Of a stretch of 64,000 bases of DNA, positions 18,966 through 28,258 are shown piece after piece. The position numbers and the translations under genes were made by a program. Source of the stretch: Paenibacillus sp. DMB5. GTDB taxonomy: Bacteria > Bacillota > Bacilli > Paenibacillales > Paenibacillaceae. Below the pieces are notes generated by a model, which was not told where the DNA came from, did not search any database, and saw nothing but the letters and a program-made list of their open reading frames with translations. The stretch is from positions 1 to 64,000 of the forward strand of contig NZ_LRAC01000144.1 of assembly GCF_001517085.1 (NCBI RefSeq), given 5' to 3'. Within the stretch, counting starts at the first letter, position 1, and each line of letters opens with the position of its first letter.

Positions 18966-19242
18966 AAAAACGCATTGAACCGCTGCCTTTGCAGCATACT
19001 ATAACAGCTACGCCGCGAGCCGCGCCGCATCCCGGCGCCGGCTTCTTGCATCTGGGCGGCCTGTTTGACCTAAAAAAAGTACGAAAGGAGAAAAATAATC
19101 CTAATCCATAGAGCATGGAAGCGGATACAGAAGACAATATTATCACTATTTTAACTAAAATCATTTCTAACGAAATGAGTATCCAGAATGATATTCTGTT
19201 TAAAGAAAGCACTTTCAAATACATGTTAGGGGGATATACATC

Positions 19243-20553
19243 ATGAAGAAAAAAGCTACCGCGCTTCTGCTCGCCGGATTTACACTTCTGACCGCCTGCT
19301 CAAGCAACGCTAATACTAATAACGAGGCCAATACCGGTGCTGAAGGAAATGCAGCTGGCGGAAACCAGAAAATCACCGTCTGGGCGTGGGACAAAAACTT
19401 CAATATTGCTGCAATGAACCTGGCTAAGGACGCTTATGTGGCCAAAAATCCGGATGCACAAATCGAAGTTGTTGAGTACGCACAGGATGACATTATCCAG
19501 AAGCTGAACACAGGCCTTAACTCAGGCTCGGCTTCCGGTCTGCCGAACATCGTGCTGATTGAAGATTACCGTGCACAGAGCTTCTTGCAAACGTATCCAG
19601 ACGCTTTTCAGGAACTGGGCGATGCCATCAATACGGCTGATTTCGCTGAATATAAGCTCGGGCCAACCAGCTTTGACGGCAAGCAATATGGCGTACCGTT
19701 CGACTCCGGTGTTGTAGGACTCTATGTCCGCACCGATTATCTGCAGGAAGCAGGCTATACTACTGAAGATCTGCAGGATATCGACTGGCAGCAGTACATT
19801 GAGATCGGTAAAGCCATTAAAGAAAAGACAGGCAAAGATATGCTGACTCAGGACCCTAACGATCTGGGGCTGATCCGCATGATGATCCAGTCCGCTGGCT
19901 CCTGGTACCTGAAAGAAGACGGAACAACACCTGACCTGAAAGACAACGCGGTTCTGAAGGAAGCATTCGAAAGCTACAAAGAGCTGATGAATGCCAACAT
20001 TGTTAAGATCAATTCCGACTGGAGCTCCTTCCTGGCCGGCTTCAACAGCGGTGACGTTGCTTCCATTCCTACCGGTAACTGGATTACACCTTCTGTAAAA
20101 GCATCGGCTGACCAGTCCGGCAAATGGGCGGTAGTACCGTTCCCTAAACTTAAGAATGCTGCAAACTCCGTACACGCATCTAACCTCGGCGGCAGCTCCT
20201 GGTATGTGCTGAACAATGACGGTAAAGAAGCAGCGGTTGAATTCCTGGGCGCAACACTCGGCTCCGACGTTGATCTGTACCAGAAGCTTGTAACAGACGT
20301 AGGCGTTGTAGGTACTTACAAACCGGCTGCTGAAGGTGAAGCTTACGGCGCGGCTGATGAATTCTTCGGCGGACAAAAGGTTATCGCTGACTTTGCAAAA
20401 TGGACAGCTGAAATTCCTAACGTAAACTATGGTCTGCACACTTATGCTATTGAGGACATCCTCAAGGTTGAAATGCAGAACTTCCTGAACGGGACTGCGG
20501 TTGATAAAGCGCTTAGCGATGCACAGTCCCAGGCTGAATCCCAAATCCAGTAA
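19243..20553 (+). CDS. Sugar ABC transporter solute-binding lipoprotein
   Basis: 436 aa. The N-terminal lipoprotein signal has lipobox LLTAC, so it is anchored at the outer membrane face. Its sequence is that of the MalE/UgpB-type extracellular solute-binding family (ITVWAWDKNFNIAA, GVPFDSGVVGLYVRTD, IPTGNWITPSV). It is the first gene of a transport operon (binding protein, two permeases, beta-galactosidase), so galactosides are the likely ligand. Codon use is regular, as in highly expressed genes. The 277 bp upstream contain no gene and presumably the regulated promoter. Confidence 0.95.
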   Translation: MKKKATALLLAGFTLLTACSSNANTNNEANTGAEGNAAGGNQKITVWAWDKNFNIAAMNLAKDAYVAKNPDAQIEVVEYAQDDIIQKLNTGLNSGSASGLPNIVLIEDYRAQSFLQTYPDAFQELGDAINTADFAEYKLGPTSFDGKQYGVPFDSGVVGLYVRTDYLQEAGYTTEDLQDIDWQQYIEIGKAIKEKTGKDMLTQDPNDLGLIRMMIQSAGSWYLKEDGTTPDLKDNAVLKEAFESYKELMNANIVKINSDWSSFLAGFNSGDVASIPTGNWITPSVKASADQSGKWAVVPFPKLKNAANSVHASNLGGSSWYVLNNDGKEAAVEFLGATLGSDVDLYQKLVTDVGVVGTYKPAAEGEAYGAADEFFGGQKVIADFAKWTAEIPNVNYGLHTYAIEDILKVEMQNFLNGTAVDKALSDAQSQAESQIQ

Positions 20554-20578
20554 AATTGCTGTTACACCTGATGGATCC

Positions 20579-20622
20579 GTTGTCCTCCCTACCTGCCGTC
20601 TAGAGCCAGGGCGGAGGACAGC
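20579..20622 (+). other. mRNA hairpin between binding protein and permease
   Basis: TGTCCTCC (20581-20588) pairs with GGAGGACA (20613-20620) but no T-run follows. Such intergenic hairpins usually stabilise the upstream message so that binding protein exceeds permeases. Confidence 0.55.
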
Positions 20623-20672
20623 GGCTTCTCCTTTTAAAGATTTACGCCTGTATAGAGAAAGGAATGAGAGCT

Positions 20673-21551
20673 GTGAACCATACCATGCGCAACCGCGCTA
20701 AGCTTACCGGCTGGCTGTTTATTGCCGTTGCCGTCCTCATGATCTGTCTGTTTTATTTCTATCCGATGATTCAGGCGTTGCTGCTCTCGTTCAAGACGGG
20801 CGCAGGGGCTAACCTTCATTTTGACGGATTAACGAATTACAAGCGTCTGCTCAGCGACAAAACCTTTTTTACAGCAGTGAAGAACACCTTCCTGTTCCTG
20901 ATTGTCCAGGTGCCGATTATGATCGTCTTTGCAATGATGATCTCGGTCCTGCTGAATGACAGCAAACTGCGCTTTAAAGGCTTTTTCCGTACAGCGATTT
21001 TCCTGCCTTGCGTAACTTCACTTGTAGCTTACTCCGTTGTGTTCAAATATCTGTTTGGCAATGACGGCCTGATTAACCTGGCTTTAATGAACATGCACAT
21101 CCTGTCTGAACCAATCCAGTGGATCTCTGATCCTTTCTGGGCGAAAGTTACGATTATCATTGCCATTACCTGGCGCTGGACTGGATACAATATGATTTTC
21201 TTCCTCTCCTCGCTGCAAAACATCGACAGTTCCATTTATGAAGCTGCAAAAATTGACGGTGCTTCGGGCCCGAGACAATTTTTCTCGATTACCGTTCCGC
21301 TGCTCAAGCCGATCATTCTGTTTACGTCGATCACCTCAACTATCGGTACCCTGCAGCTGTTCGATGAAATTATGAATATAACCAAGGGAGGTCCCGGCAA
21401 CGCGACGCTCTCCATTTCCCAATATATTTATAATCTTTCGTTCAAGTACACGCCTGACTTCGGATACGCCGCGACTGTGTCGTACTCCATTGTAGTCATG
21501 ATTATTATTCTGTCCTTCCTTCAAATCAAACTGGCAGGTGATGATAAATAA
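20673..21551 (+). CDS. Sugar ABC transporter permease (MalF type)
   Basis: About 292 aa with six predicted membrane segments and the EAA loop YEAAKIDGASGPRQFFSITVPLLKP that docks the ATPase. Two starts are possible. ATG 20664 abuts the ribosome site GAGAAAGGA, while GTG 20673 has a 9-nt spacing and is preferred. It overlaps the next permease by one base (TAATG). No ATPase gene is present in the operon, so a shared MsmX-like ATPase is expected elsewhere. Confidence 0.93.
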   Translation: MNHTMRNRAKLTGWLFIAVAVLMICLFYFYPMIQALLLSFKTGAGANLHFDGLTNYKRLLSDKTFFTAVKNTFLFLIVQVPIMIVFAMMISVLLNDSKLRFKGFFRTAIFLPCVTSLVAYSVVFKYLFGNDGLINLALMNMHILSEPIQWISDPFWAKVTIIIAITWRWTGYNMIFFLSSLQNIDSSIYEAAKIDGASGPRQFFSITVPLLKPIILFTSITSTIGTLQLFDEIMNITKGGPGNATLSISQYIYNLSFKYTPDFGYAATVSYSIVVMIIILSFLQIKLAGDDK

Positions 21552-22375
21552 TGAGAAGCTTACGCCGTGCCCCAATTTATATTTTTCTGTCGATTGTAGC
21601 GTTTGTTTCGATTTTCCCGTTCCTCTGGATGATTATCAGCGCCACCAACCTTTCGGTGGATGTCACCCAGGGCAGAATGCTGCCCGGTACAGCTCTGTTC
21701 GACAATATCAGAAAGCTTACAGAGTCAATCAACCTGGTGCCTGCGCTCTGGAATACACTCAAAATCGCTCTGACCACAACCGTTCTGGCCCTGCTGGTTG
21801 CTTCCCTGGCCGGATACGGATTTGAAATTTACCGCAGCAAAGCGAAGGATATGGTCTTCAATCTGTTATTATTATCCATGATGATCCCTTTTGCCGCGCT
21901 GATGGTTCCGCTGTATCAGATGTTCTCCAAGCTGTCGGCTGCTGCTCCGCTTATCGGGGTTAATACAGTCGCTGCAGTGGTTCTTCCGACCTTTACGACG
22001 GCGTTCCTGATCTTCTTCTTCCGCCAGAGCTCCAAGATGTTCCCTCGTGAGCTGCTTGAAGCCGGACGGATTGACGGATTATCGGAGCTGGGCCTGTTCT
22101 TCAAAATCTATATGCCGACGATGAAGACGACCTATTCCGCCGCCGCAATCATCACGTTCATGTCCAGCTGGAACAATTACCTCTGGCCGCTGATCGTGCT
22201 GCAGACACCGGAAAAACGGACGATTCCGCTGCTGATCTCGAACCTGGGCTCCAGCTACTCCCCGGATTTCGGCGTTATTATGGCCGCAGTCGTTATCTCT
22301 ACGCTTCCGACAGCACTTGTCTTCTTCCTGATGCAGAAGCAGTTCGTTGCCGGTATGGTGGGATCCGTGAAATAA
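21551..22375 (+). CDS. Sugar ABC transporter permease (MalG type)
   Basis: 274 aa, six membrane segments and the EAA loop LLEAGRIDGLSELGLFFKIYMP. Translation is coupled to the preceding permease through TAATG. It completes the inner-membrane channel of the galactoside transporter. The beta-galactosidase start lies only 39 bp downstream. Confidence 0.94.
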   Translation: MRSLRRAPIYIFLSIVAFVSIFPFLWMIISATNLSVDVTQGRMLPGTALFDNIRKLTESINLVPALWNTLKIALTTTVLALLVASLAGYGFEIYRSKAKDMVFNLLLLSMMIPFAALMVPLYQMFSKLSAAAPLIGVNTVAAVVLPTFTTAFLIFFFRQSSKMFPRELLEAGRIDGLSELGLFFKIYMPTMKTTYSAAAIITFMSSWNNYLWPLIVLQTPEKRTIPLLISNLGSSYSPDFGVIMAAVVISTLPTALVFFLMQKQFVAGMVGSVK

Positions 22376-22414
22376 TGATTGAAAGTTCACTTTCTATCTA
22401 AGGAGGAAATGAAA

Positions 22415-25400
22415 TTGGCAGTTACCCCAAGCCTGAGCTGGCTGGAAGATCCGGGCACCTTTAAGGTAAACCGGGTGGAGGCTCATTCGGACCACCGATA
22501 TTATACAAATATGGCTGAGGCAGAGGCCGGAGCACCGATGGATATGCGCTTCAGCCTGAACGGAAGCTGGAAATTCAGCTATGCGCCGAATCCGGCAAGC
22601 CGTGTGGAAGGTTTTTATAAGGAAGAATATAATTGCACCGGCTGGGATAACATCCAGGTTCCCGGACATATTCAGCTGCAGGGCTACGGCCGTCCGCAAT
22701 ATGTCAACACGATGTACCCTTGGGATGGGCTGATTGATCTCCGTCCGCCGCATATTTCTCCGGACCATAATCCGGTCGGCAGCTATGTTAAGGAGTTCCG
22801 CCTGCCGGAAAATATGGAGAACGGGCCGCTGTTTATTTCGTTCCAGGGTGTAGAATCGGCGTTCTATGTGTGGCTGAACGGTGAGTTTGTCGGCTATGCC
22901 GAGGACAGCTTCACTCCTTCGGAATTTGACCTGACCCCTTTTATGCGGGCAGGCAAAAATAAGCTGGCTGTTGAGGTATACCAGCGCAGCACCGGCGGCT
23001 GGCTGGAGGATCAGGATTTCTGGCGTTTCTCCGGGATTTTCCGTGAGGTGTACTTATATACGGTTCCTAAAGTTCATATCCGTGATCTCGAAGTACGGGC
23101 TGAGCTGGACGATACTTACACGCAAGGCAGCCTGAACGTAACCATGCGCCTGCTGGATACGCCGCAGGAAGCAGTCAACGCCAAGCTGGAGCTAAAGGAC
23201 CGGGATGGGGAGGTTCGTCTGAGCACGGAAGGAACCTTTAACGGGCAGGAGCTTACGCTCTCCGGAGAAGTAGCAGATGTTCTGACCTGGAGTGCAGAGA
23301 ACCCGTATTTGTATACTGTTTGTCTCACTTTGACGGGGGCAGACGGAGCCGTTGTGGAAGCTGTTGTGCAGAAGGCAGGCTTCCGCCGGTTTGAAATGAA
23401 GAACAAGCTGATGTGCATTAACGGCAAGCGGATTGTATTCAAAGGCGTCAACCGCCATGAATTCAACTGCCGCAGCGGCCGCAACATTACCCGCGAGGAT
23501 ATGCTATGGGATATCGAGACGCTGAAGAGAGCCAACATCAACGCTGTGCGTACCTCGCATTACCCGAACCAGACGTTATGGTATGAGCTGTGCGATGAAT
23601 ACGGGGTTTATGTGATCGATGAGATGAATCTGGAAACTCACGGCTCCTGGCAGAAGATGGGCGCGGTTGAGCCGTCCTGGAATATTCCGCACAATGACCC
23701 GAAGTGGCATGACATCGTGCTGGACCGCGCGATCAACATGGTAGAACGGGACAAGAACCATCCATCCATTCTGATCTGGTCCTGTGGAAACGAATCGTAT
23801 GCAGGGCAAGTTATTCTGGATGTGGCGAACTGGTTCCGCAGCCGGGATAACAGCCGCCTCGTTCACTATGAAGGCGTGTTCTATGACCGCAATTATAATG
23901 ATACAAGCGATATGGAGAGCCGGATGTACGCGAAGCCGGCTGACATCGAGGAATATTTGAACAGTAACCCGGACAAGCCTTATCTCAGCTGCGAATACAT
24001 GCATGCGATGGGTAACTCCGTTGGCGGCATGCATAAATACACCGAGCTTGAGAACAAGTACCCGATGTACCAGGGCGGCTTCATCTGGGATTACATCGAC
24101 CAGTCCATTCTGAAGAAGGACCGCTATGGTAACGAATTCTTCGCTTACGGCGGTGATTTCGGCGACCGTCCGACGGATTACAGCTTCTGCGGGAACGGCA
24201 TTGTGTTCGCTGACCGGAAGTGGACACCGAAGATGCAGGAGGTTAAATTTCTGTATCAGAACTACAAGCTTGCGCCGGAGCAATCAGGCATCCGTGTGAC
24301 TAATGAAAGCCTGTTCGCAGGAACCGAACATTTGGCACTGGAATACAGCCTGTACTGTGACGGCGAGCTGCTCGGCAAGTGGACAACAGAGGTCAGCGCA
24401 GCTCCGCAAAGTGAAGTACTGGTGCCAATTGATCTTCCGCAGACAGCAGGAACACCGGGCGAGTACAGCATCCAGGCATCCTTGGTGCTGAAAGAAGCTG
24501 AACTTTGGGCCGAAGCTGGATATGAAATTGCCTTCGGCGAGCATATCTTTAATGTGGAAGCCGAACCGGCTGAACTGCCGGCAGGTGCACTGAATGTAGT
24601 GGAAGGAGACGTGCAGATCGGCGTAATGGGCGAAGGCTTCACTGTAATCTTCTCCAAGCAGGTCGGATCACTGGTATCCCTGAACTACCACGGACACGAG
24701 ATGATTGAGGCTCCTCCGGCACCGCTGTTCTGGCGTGCGACTACTGATAACGATAAAGGTACCCAGCTCGGATACCACGGCGGAGCCTGGTATGCTGCCA
24801 GTCTGGCCCGCAAATGCGTAGAAGTAAGCCTTGAGAAGCAGGAGGGTGCAGTAACGGTAAGCTTTGATTACCGGTTCAGCATTCATGAAAAGCTTGAGTT
24901 TAAAACGGCTTATACCGTCTATGGTGACGGAACAGTAAGAGTTCGTACACGTTATACCGGTGCTGCCGGACTTCCGGATGTGCCGATCGTAGCCTTGTCC
25001 TTCAAAATGTCGGCTGACTATGGGCAGTCAGAGTGGTATGCGATGGGACCTGAGGAGAACTACATCGACCGGGCATTCGGTGCCAGACTTGGCGTATTCA
25101 GCCGGAAGGTGCAGGACCTGCCGTCCCGCTACCTTGTACCGCAGGAATCGGGCAACCGCACCGGCGTCCGCCGCGTGAAGATTACCGATAACGCAGGCAT
25201 CGGGCTGCAGATTTCAGCTCCGGCAAGCGCACCTGTAGAGTGCACTTTGTCGCCTTACACGGCATTCGAGCTGGAGCATGCCGCTCATCCGTTTGAGCTT
25301 CCGCAGGTTCACTACACTGTAGTAACTGTAGCCGGCAGACAAATGGGCGTCGGCGGCGACGACAGCTGGGGCGCACCGGTTCATCCGGAATACAAAATTC

Positions 25401-25462
25401 CTGCGGACCAGACGCTGGAATATGAATTCTTCCTGTCCGGTGTGGGATTGGGCGAGCGTTAA
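22415..25462 (+). CDS. lacZ: Beta-galactosidase, glycoside hydrolase family 2
   Basis: About 1015 aa, full LacZ length. It has an N-terminal jelly-roll (FSLNGSWKFSYAP, FQGVESAFYVWLNGEFVGYAEDSFTPSEFDLT), a TIM barrel with RTSHYPNQ, acid/base glutamate in WSCGNESYAG (about residue 460) and nucleophile glutamate in LSCEYMHAMGNS (about 527), and a C-terminal Bgal_small_N domain. The upstream TTG 22379 and ATG 22409 are in frame, but AGGAGG at 22401-22406 gives ideal spacing only to TTG 22415. There is no signal peptide, so imported galactosides are hydrolysed inside the cell. It is last in the operon and followed by a terminator. Confidence 0.96.
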   Translation: MAVTPSLSWLEDPGTFKVNRVEAHSDHRYYTNMAEAEAGAPMDMRFSLNGSWKFSYAPNPASRVEGFYKEEYNCTGWDNIQVPGHIQLQGYGRPQYVNTMYPWDGLIDLRPPHISPDHNPVGSYVKEFRLPENMENGPLFISFQGVESAFYVWLNGEFVGYAEDSFTPSEFDLTPFMRAGKNKLAVEVYQRSTGGWLEDQDFWRFSGIFREVYLYTVPKVHIRDLEVRAELDDTYTQGSLNVTMRLLDTPQEAVNAKLELKDRDGEVRLSTEGTFNGQELTLSGEVADVLTWSAENPYLYTVCLTLTGADGAVVEAVVQKAGFRRFEMKNKLMCINGKRIVFKGVNRHEFNCRSGRNITREDMLWDIETLKRANINAVRTSHYPNQTLWYELCDEYGVYVIDEMNLETHGSWQKMGAVEPSWNIPHNDPKWHDIVLDRAINMVERDKNHPSILIWSCGNESYAGQVILDVANWFRSRDNSRLVHYEGVFYDRNYNDTSDMESRMYAKPADIEEYLNSNPDKPYLSCEYMHAMGNSVGGMHKYTELENKYPMYQGGFIWDYIDQSILKKDRYGNEFFAYGGDFGDRPTDYSFCGNGIVFADRKWTPKMQEVKFLYQNYKLAPEQSGIRVTNESLFAGTEHLALEYSLYCDGELLGKWTTEVSAAPQSEVLVPIDLPQTAGTPGEYSIQASLVLKEAELWAEAGYEIAFGEHIFNVEAEPAELPAGALNVVEGDVQIGVMGEGFTVIFSKQVGSLVSLNYHGHEMIEAPPAPLFWRATTDNDKGTQLGYHGGAWYAASLARKCVEVSLEKQEGAVTVSFDYRFSIHEKLEFKTAYTVYGDGTVRVRTRYTGAAGLPDVPIVALSFKMSADYGQSEWYAMGPEENYIDRAFGARLGVFSRKVQDLPSRYLVPQESGNRTGVRRVKITDNAGIGLQISAPASAPVECTLSPYTAFELEHAAHPFELPQVHYTVVTVAGRQMGVGGDDSWGAPVHPEYKIPADQTLEYEFFLSGVGLGER

Positions 25463-25481
25463 TTTAATATTGCAGAAGTGA

Positions 25482-25525
25482 AACCGGCCCCGGTCTGATT
25501 GCCATCAGACGGGGCGGTTTTTGTT
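25482..25525 (+). terminator. Rho-independent terminator of the lacZ operon
   Basis: AACCGGCCCCGGTCTGA and TCAGACGGGGCGGTT form a long GC-rich stem, followed by TTTTTG. Confidence 0.9.
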
Positions 25526-25689
25526 TGTCTTTTAGAGTCCAAGGACCGTTTACAGGTAATTAATCCCATGATAAATTATTGGAGGGACAAGCGTCCTTCA
25601 GTACTACACTAAAAATCGGATAGCCGCACAGGCAGCCAGGGGAGAGGGTTGCTCTGGCCGGCGTTACCATCCGAGAAGGGGAATTCGGA

Positions 25690-26589
25690 ATGAAAAAAGT
25701 ACTAAAAACAATCGGCACAAGTCTGGTAGCGGGGGCCCTGCTGCTGTCGGGAGCGGCTGGGGGGGTGTCCGGTACTGAGACGGTGTCGGCCGCAGCATCA
25801 AAGGCGCCTGCTGCTAAAGCGCCTACTGCGGATCAGGTAATCAGCAAGGTAGCAGCAGCGGCGAAGACACTAAAGAATTTTCACATTGATGTGACCAAGA
25901 AACAGGATGTGCAGAGCGGCGGCGTGAAGATCAGCAACACCAACACGCTGAATCTGGATATCAACCGCCTGCCGGCTTTTGCTGCAGCAGGAAGTGTAAA
26001 GGTCAGTCTGCTGGAGACTTCTTATGAGCTGTACGCTAATGACAATGAGTTCTACTATCTGGTGGACGGCAGTGAGCTTATCGCTGATTCTGAAGAGACT
26101 TACGAAGATAGTGAAGACGGCAGCAGCACTGATGTAGTGACGGACGGCGACGGAGAGCCGATTGATCCCGATGCGCAGTATTGGATTGACCTGCAGAAGG
26201 AGGAGTGGGATACCTTTTACTCCAAAGGCCAGTATGATCCTGCGGCCATGCTTGACTCCGTCAAAGCCTACAAAAAGGCGATGAAAGTAAGCACAGCAGG
26301 TGCACAGACTGTTATGCAGTTTACACTGACTGATCCGGCAGCGGCCAAGGCGGTTATTACCTTATACGATCAGGAGAATCTTTGGGATGGTGAGACTCTG
26401 CTGCCCAAGAGTGTAACCTGGAAGGTATTCGTCAACACCAAGACATGGCAGACAGAGAAGCTGACCGTTGACCTGAGTTATGTATTGGCTGCTGACGGAG
26501 CGAAGGATACCTACACCACCAAAATTGAAGCCAAATACTCCAAGAACAACAAGACTGCACCGATTGTGAAGCCGGCTGAGCTGGAATAG
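25690..26589 (+). CDS. Secreted LolA/DUF6612-like protein
   Basis: 299 aa with an N-terminal signal peptide (MKKVLKTIG then a hydrophobic core ending VSAAA) and an Ala/Lys/Pro-rich linker. The beta-rich domain that follows begins NFHIDVTKKQDVQSGG. An acidic insert (ETYEDSEDGSS) occupies the middle. Paired strands around a cavity are typical of LppX/LolA-like lipid-binding folds in Bacillales secreted proteins, but this is a fold-level guess. It is monocistronic; ATG follows AAGGGG. Confidence 0.7.
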   Translation: MKKVLKTIGTSLVAGALLLSGAAGGVSGTETVSAAASKAPAAKAPTADQVISKVAAAAKTLKNFHIDVTKKQDVQSGGVKISNTNTLNLDINRLPAFAAAGSVKVSLLETSYELYANDNEFYYLVDGSELIADSEETYEDSEDGSSTDVVTDGDGEPIDPDAQYWIDLQKEEWDTFYSKGQYDPAAMLDSVKAYKKAMKVSTAGAQTVMQFTLTDPAAAKAVITLYDQENLWDGETLLPKSVTWKVFVNTKTWQTEKLTVDLSYVLAADGAKDTYTTKIEAKYSKNNKTAPIVKPAELE

Positions 26590-26603
26590 GTCTTATCATA
26601 TGG

Positions 26604-26639
26604 AACAGCCCCGGTGAGCACGTGCTTACCGGGGCTGTT
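26604..26639. terminator. Long palindrome between convergent genes
   Basis: AACAGCCCCGGT and ACCGGGGCTGTT flank AGCACGTGCT-like inner arms to give a nearly perfect 36-nt palindrome between two genes that end facing each other. It is probably a two-way terminator, although T-runs are short. Confidence 0.65.
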
Positions 26640-26658
26640 GCTGTCTAAACAGTAAACC

Positions 26659-27822
26659 TCACTTTGCAATAACCGTCTCCTGCACAGGTACATCAGCTGG
26701 AAAGACACCCGCGCTTTTCTTCACGGGTTTGCTCCAGTACTGCTCGTTTCCAGGCAGGTCATCGAACCATTCTGCGTCCTCCGGGCAGTCGAGGATCATG
26801 AATTTACCGTACTCCTGCTCCCGGGACTGATGGTATTTGAGATAGGCTTTGCCGTCCTCGATGGCCAAAATTTCGATTTTGCCGGAGGAGTGGCTCATGG
26901 AGAGCCGGACTCTTTTGCCGAGACCGGAGGTTCTGGCTTTGGCTTCCTCGACGATCCGGTACACCTGCTCAAGTGGCAGGACAAACTCACGGTTGCCGGC
27001 GATCGGCCGGTTAATAAAGAAATAGTAGGGCGTAATGCCTGCCCAGGACAGGCGATCCAGCAATTCGCCCAGCACAGCGGGGTCATCGTTGATTCCCTTG
27101 AGCACCGGAGTCTGGTTGACGATGATTGCACCGGCATCATGCAGGGCTCTGACAGCACGCTTGGCTTCAGGTGTAATCTCCCGCGGATGATTGATATGCG
27201 CCATGATGTAGATTCGCTTGTCTACAGTAGAGTGGGTGCGGATCAGCTCCAGCAGCTCGGGGTCCTGGGAGATACGCATCGGGTTAAATACTGGCAGCTT
27301 GGAGCCAAGGCGGATGATTTTAACATGCGGGATAGCCCTCAGGCTCTCAATAATGAAGCGCAGCCTGGTCGTGGAGAGAATCAGACTGTCGCCTCCGGTC
27401 AGCAGAACGTTGTTGATCTCCGGATGGGCGGCGATGTACTCGATTCCGGCGGAGACATCGGAGGAGGCCTCCTTGACATCGTTGCGGAACAGCCGTTTAC
27501 GGAAGCAGTAGCGGCAGTAAGCCCCGCAGACTTCGGAAACAATCAGCAGGGCGGTTGTACGGTACTTGTGCTGGCAGCCCGGCACCACATAATTAGCCTC
27601 CTCATCAGAGGCATCCCACTGCCCATACTCCATAAGCTCACCCTCACCAGGAACAACCAGCCTGCGGATCGGATCATCCGGGTCCTCCCAGTCTATCAAT
27701 GACAGATAGTAGTCGTTAGCCCTGAACACAAATTTGTCCGTAACCTCCCTCAGCCGGGATTTCTCTGCTTCGGGCAGCATTTCCATTTTGCCTATGTCGG
27801 TTATGTATCGTACCTTTTGCAC
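26659..27822 (-). CDS. KamA-like radical SAM protein (lysine 2,3-aminomutase family)
   Basis: 387 aa. The radical SAM cluster motif CGAYCRYC is at residues 99-106, with LLTGGD and the GSKLPVFNPMRI region of the KamA family. The family moves amino groups on lysine-type substrates using PLP, SAM and [4Fe-4S]. The canonical glycine-rich PLP-lysine motif PGGGGK is absent; SHSSGKIEIL near residue 320 may replace it, so the substrate is uncertain. The start is GTG 27822, with AAAGGAG 8 nt upstream; the ATG two bases earlier is out of frame. It is preceded by a c-di-AMP riboswitch and terminator, so it is probably regulated by that second messenger. Confidence 0.85.
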   Translation of the reverse strand: MQKVRYITDIGKMEMLPEAEKSRLREVTDKFVFRANDYYLSLIDWEDPDDPIRRLVVPGEGELMEYGQWDASDEEANYVVPGCQHKYRTTALLIVSEVCGAYCRYCFRKRLFRNDVKEASSDVSAGIEYIAAHPEINNVLLTGGDSLILSTTRLRFIIESLRAIPHVKIIRLGSKLPVFNPMRISQDPELLELIRTHSTVDKRIYIMAHINHPREITPEAKRAVRALHDAGAIIVNQTPVLKGINDDPAVLGELLDRLSWAGITPYYFFINRPIAGNREFVLPLEQVYRIVEEAKARTSGLGKRVRLSMSHSSGKIEILAIEDGKAYLKYHQSREQEYGKFMILDCPEDAEWFDDLPGNEQYWSKPVKKSAGVFPADVPVQETVIAK

Positions 27823-27908
27823 ATGAATCTCTCCTTTGATCTCGTATTGGCGAGGACAAGAGGGAGCCTTGATGTCAAAAAGCCAAACTGGCAGCCAGCA
27901 GGGTCTCT

Positions 27909-27945
27909 AAAAAACACAAAAAGAGACCCTTAGCACAAGGGTCTC
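27909..27945 (-). terminator. Riboswitch expression-platform terminator
   Basis: On the minus strand GAGACCCTT (27945-27937) pairs with AAGGGTCTC (27931-27923), followed by TTTTTGTGTTTTTT. GGGTCT at 27975-27970, just after the aptamer, can pair with AGACCC at 27944-27939 and would then block the terminator, giving a switchable pair. Confidence 0.8.
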
Positions 27946-27967
27946 ATGTTATTAGAAACATAATAAA

Positions 27968-28104
27968 GCAGACCCATCCACTACTGACGAGGTTAGCTGA
28001 CGGACTCGGGTAAGATGGTACCCTACATTGTATAGCTCAATGATTCGCCCCAATTGACTGGTTCCCCCGCTTTCCAGCTGGAAATGCTGGAAATTAAGCG
28101 TAGA
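27968..28104 (-). promoter_or_regulatory. c-di-AMP riboswitch (ydaO-yuaA family)
   Basis: Read on the minus strand the leader contains, in order, CTACGCTTAATTTCC, GCGGGGGAACCA, GGGGCGAATC, a variable hairpin with AGGGTA/ACCC, then ACCCGAGTCCGTCAGC and TAACCTCGTC. These are the conserved blocks I know from the ydaO aptamer. The ends GATCTAC and GTAGTGGAT can form the closing helix. The predicted transcription start is at its 5' edge and a terminator follows, so binding c-di-AMP should reduce readthrough into the KamA-like gene. Confidence 0.88.
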
Positions 28105-28108
28105 TCAA

Positions 28109-28137
28109 GTATAACCTGCAAAGTTTGCAGAAGTCAA
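28109..28137 (-). promoter_or_regulatory. Sigma-A promoter of the riboswitch-kamA transcript
   Basis: On the minus strand TTGACT (28137-28132), a 17-bp spacer and TTATAC (28114-28109) are placed about 7 bp before the first riboswitch base. Confidence 0.75.
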
Positions 28138-28258
28138 AGCTGTTGCTGGTCTGCGCAAGGTAATATTTTTGCGGTAATTATAGTTAAACTTTATTTGGTA
28201 TCCCGCCTGATTATGTTGTACGATATCGGCATATCTTTTTACAACAAGGAGGGCCTTG

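Noticed and set aside
19522..20544. 340-aa minus-strand ORF opposite the binding protein
   Set aside because: Shadow of a highly codon-biased gene; the plus strand has lipobox and family motifs.
26830..27702. 290-aa plus-strand ORF opposite the KamA-like gene
   Set aside because: It is a shadow of the conserved radical SAM frame, with no ribosome site or recognisable domain.
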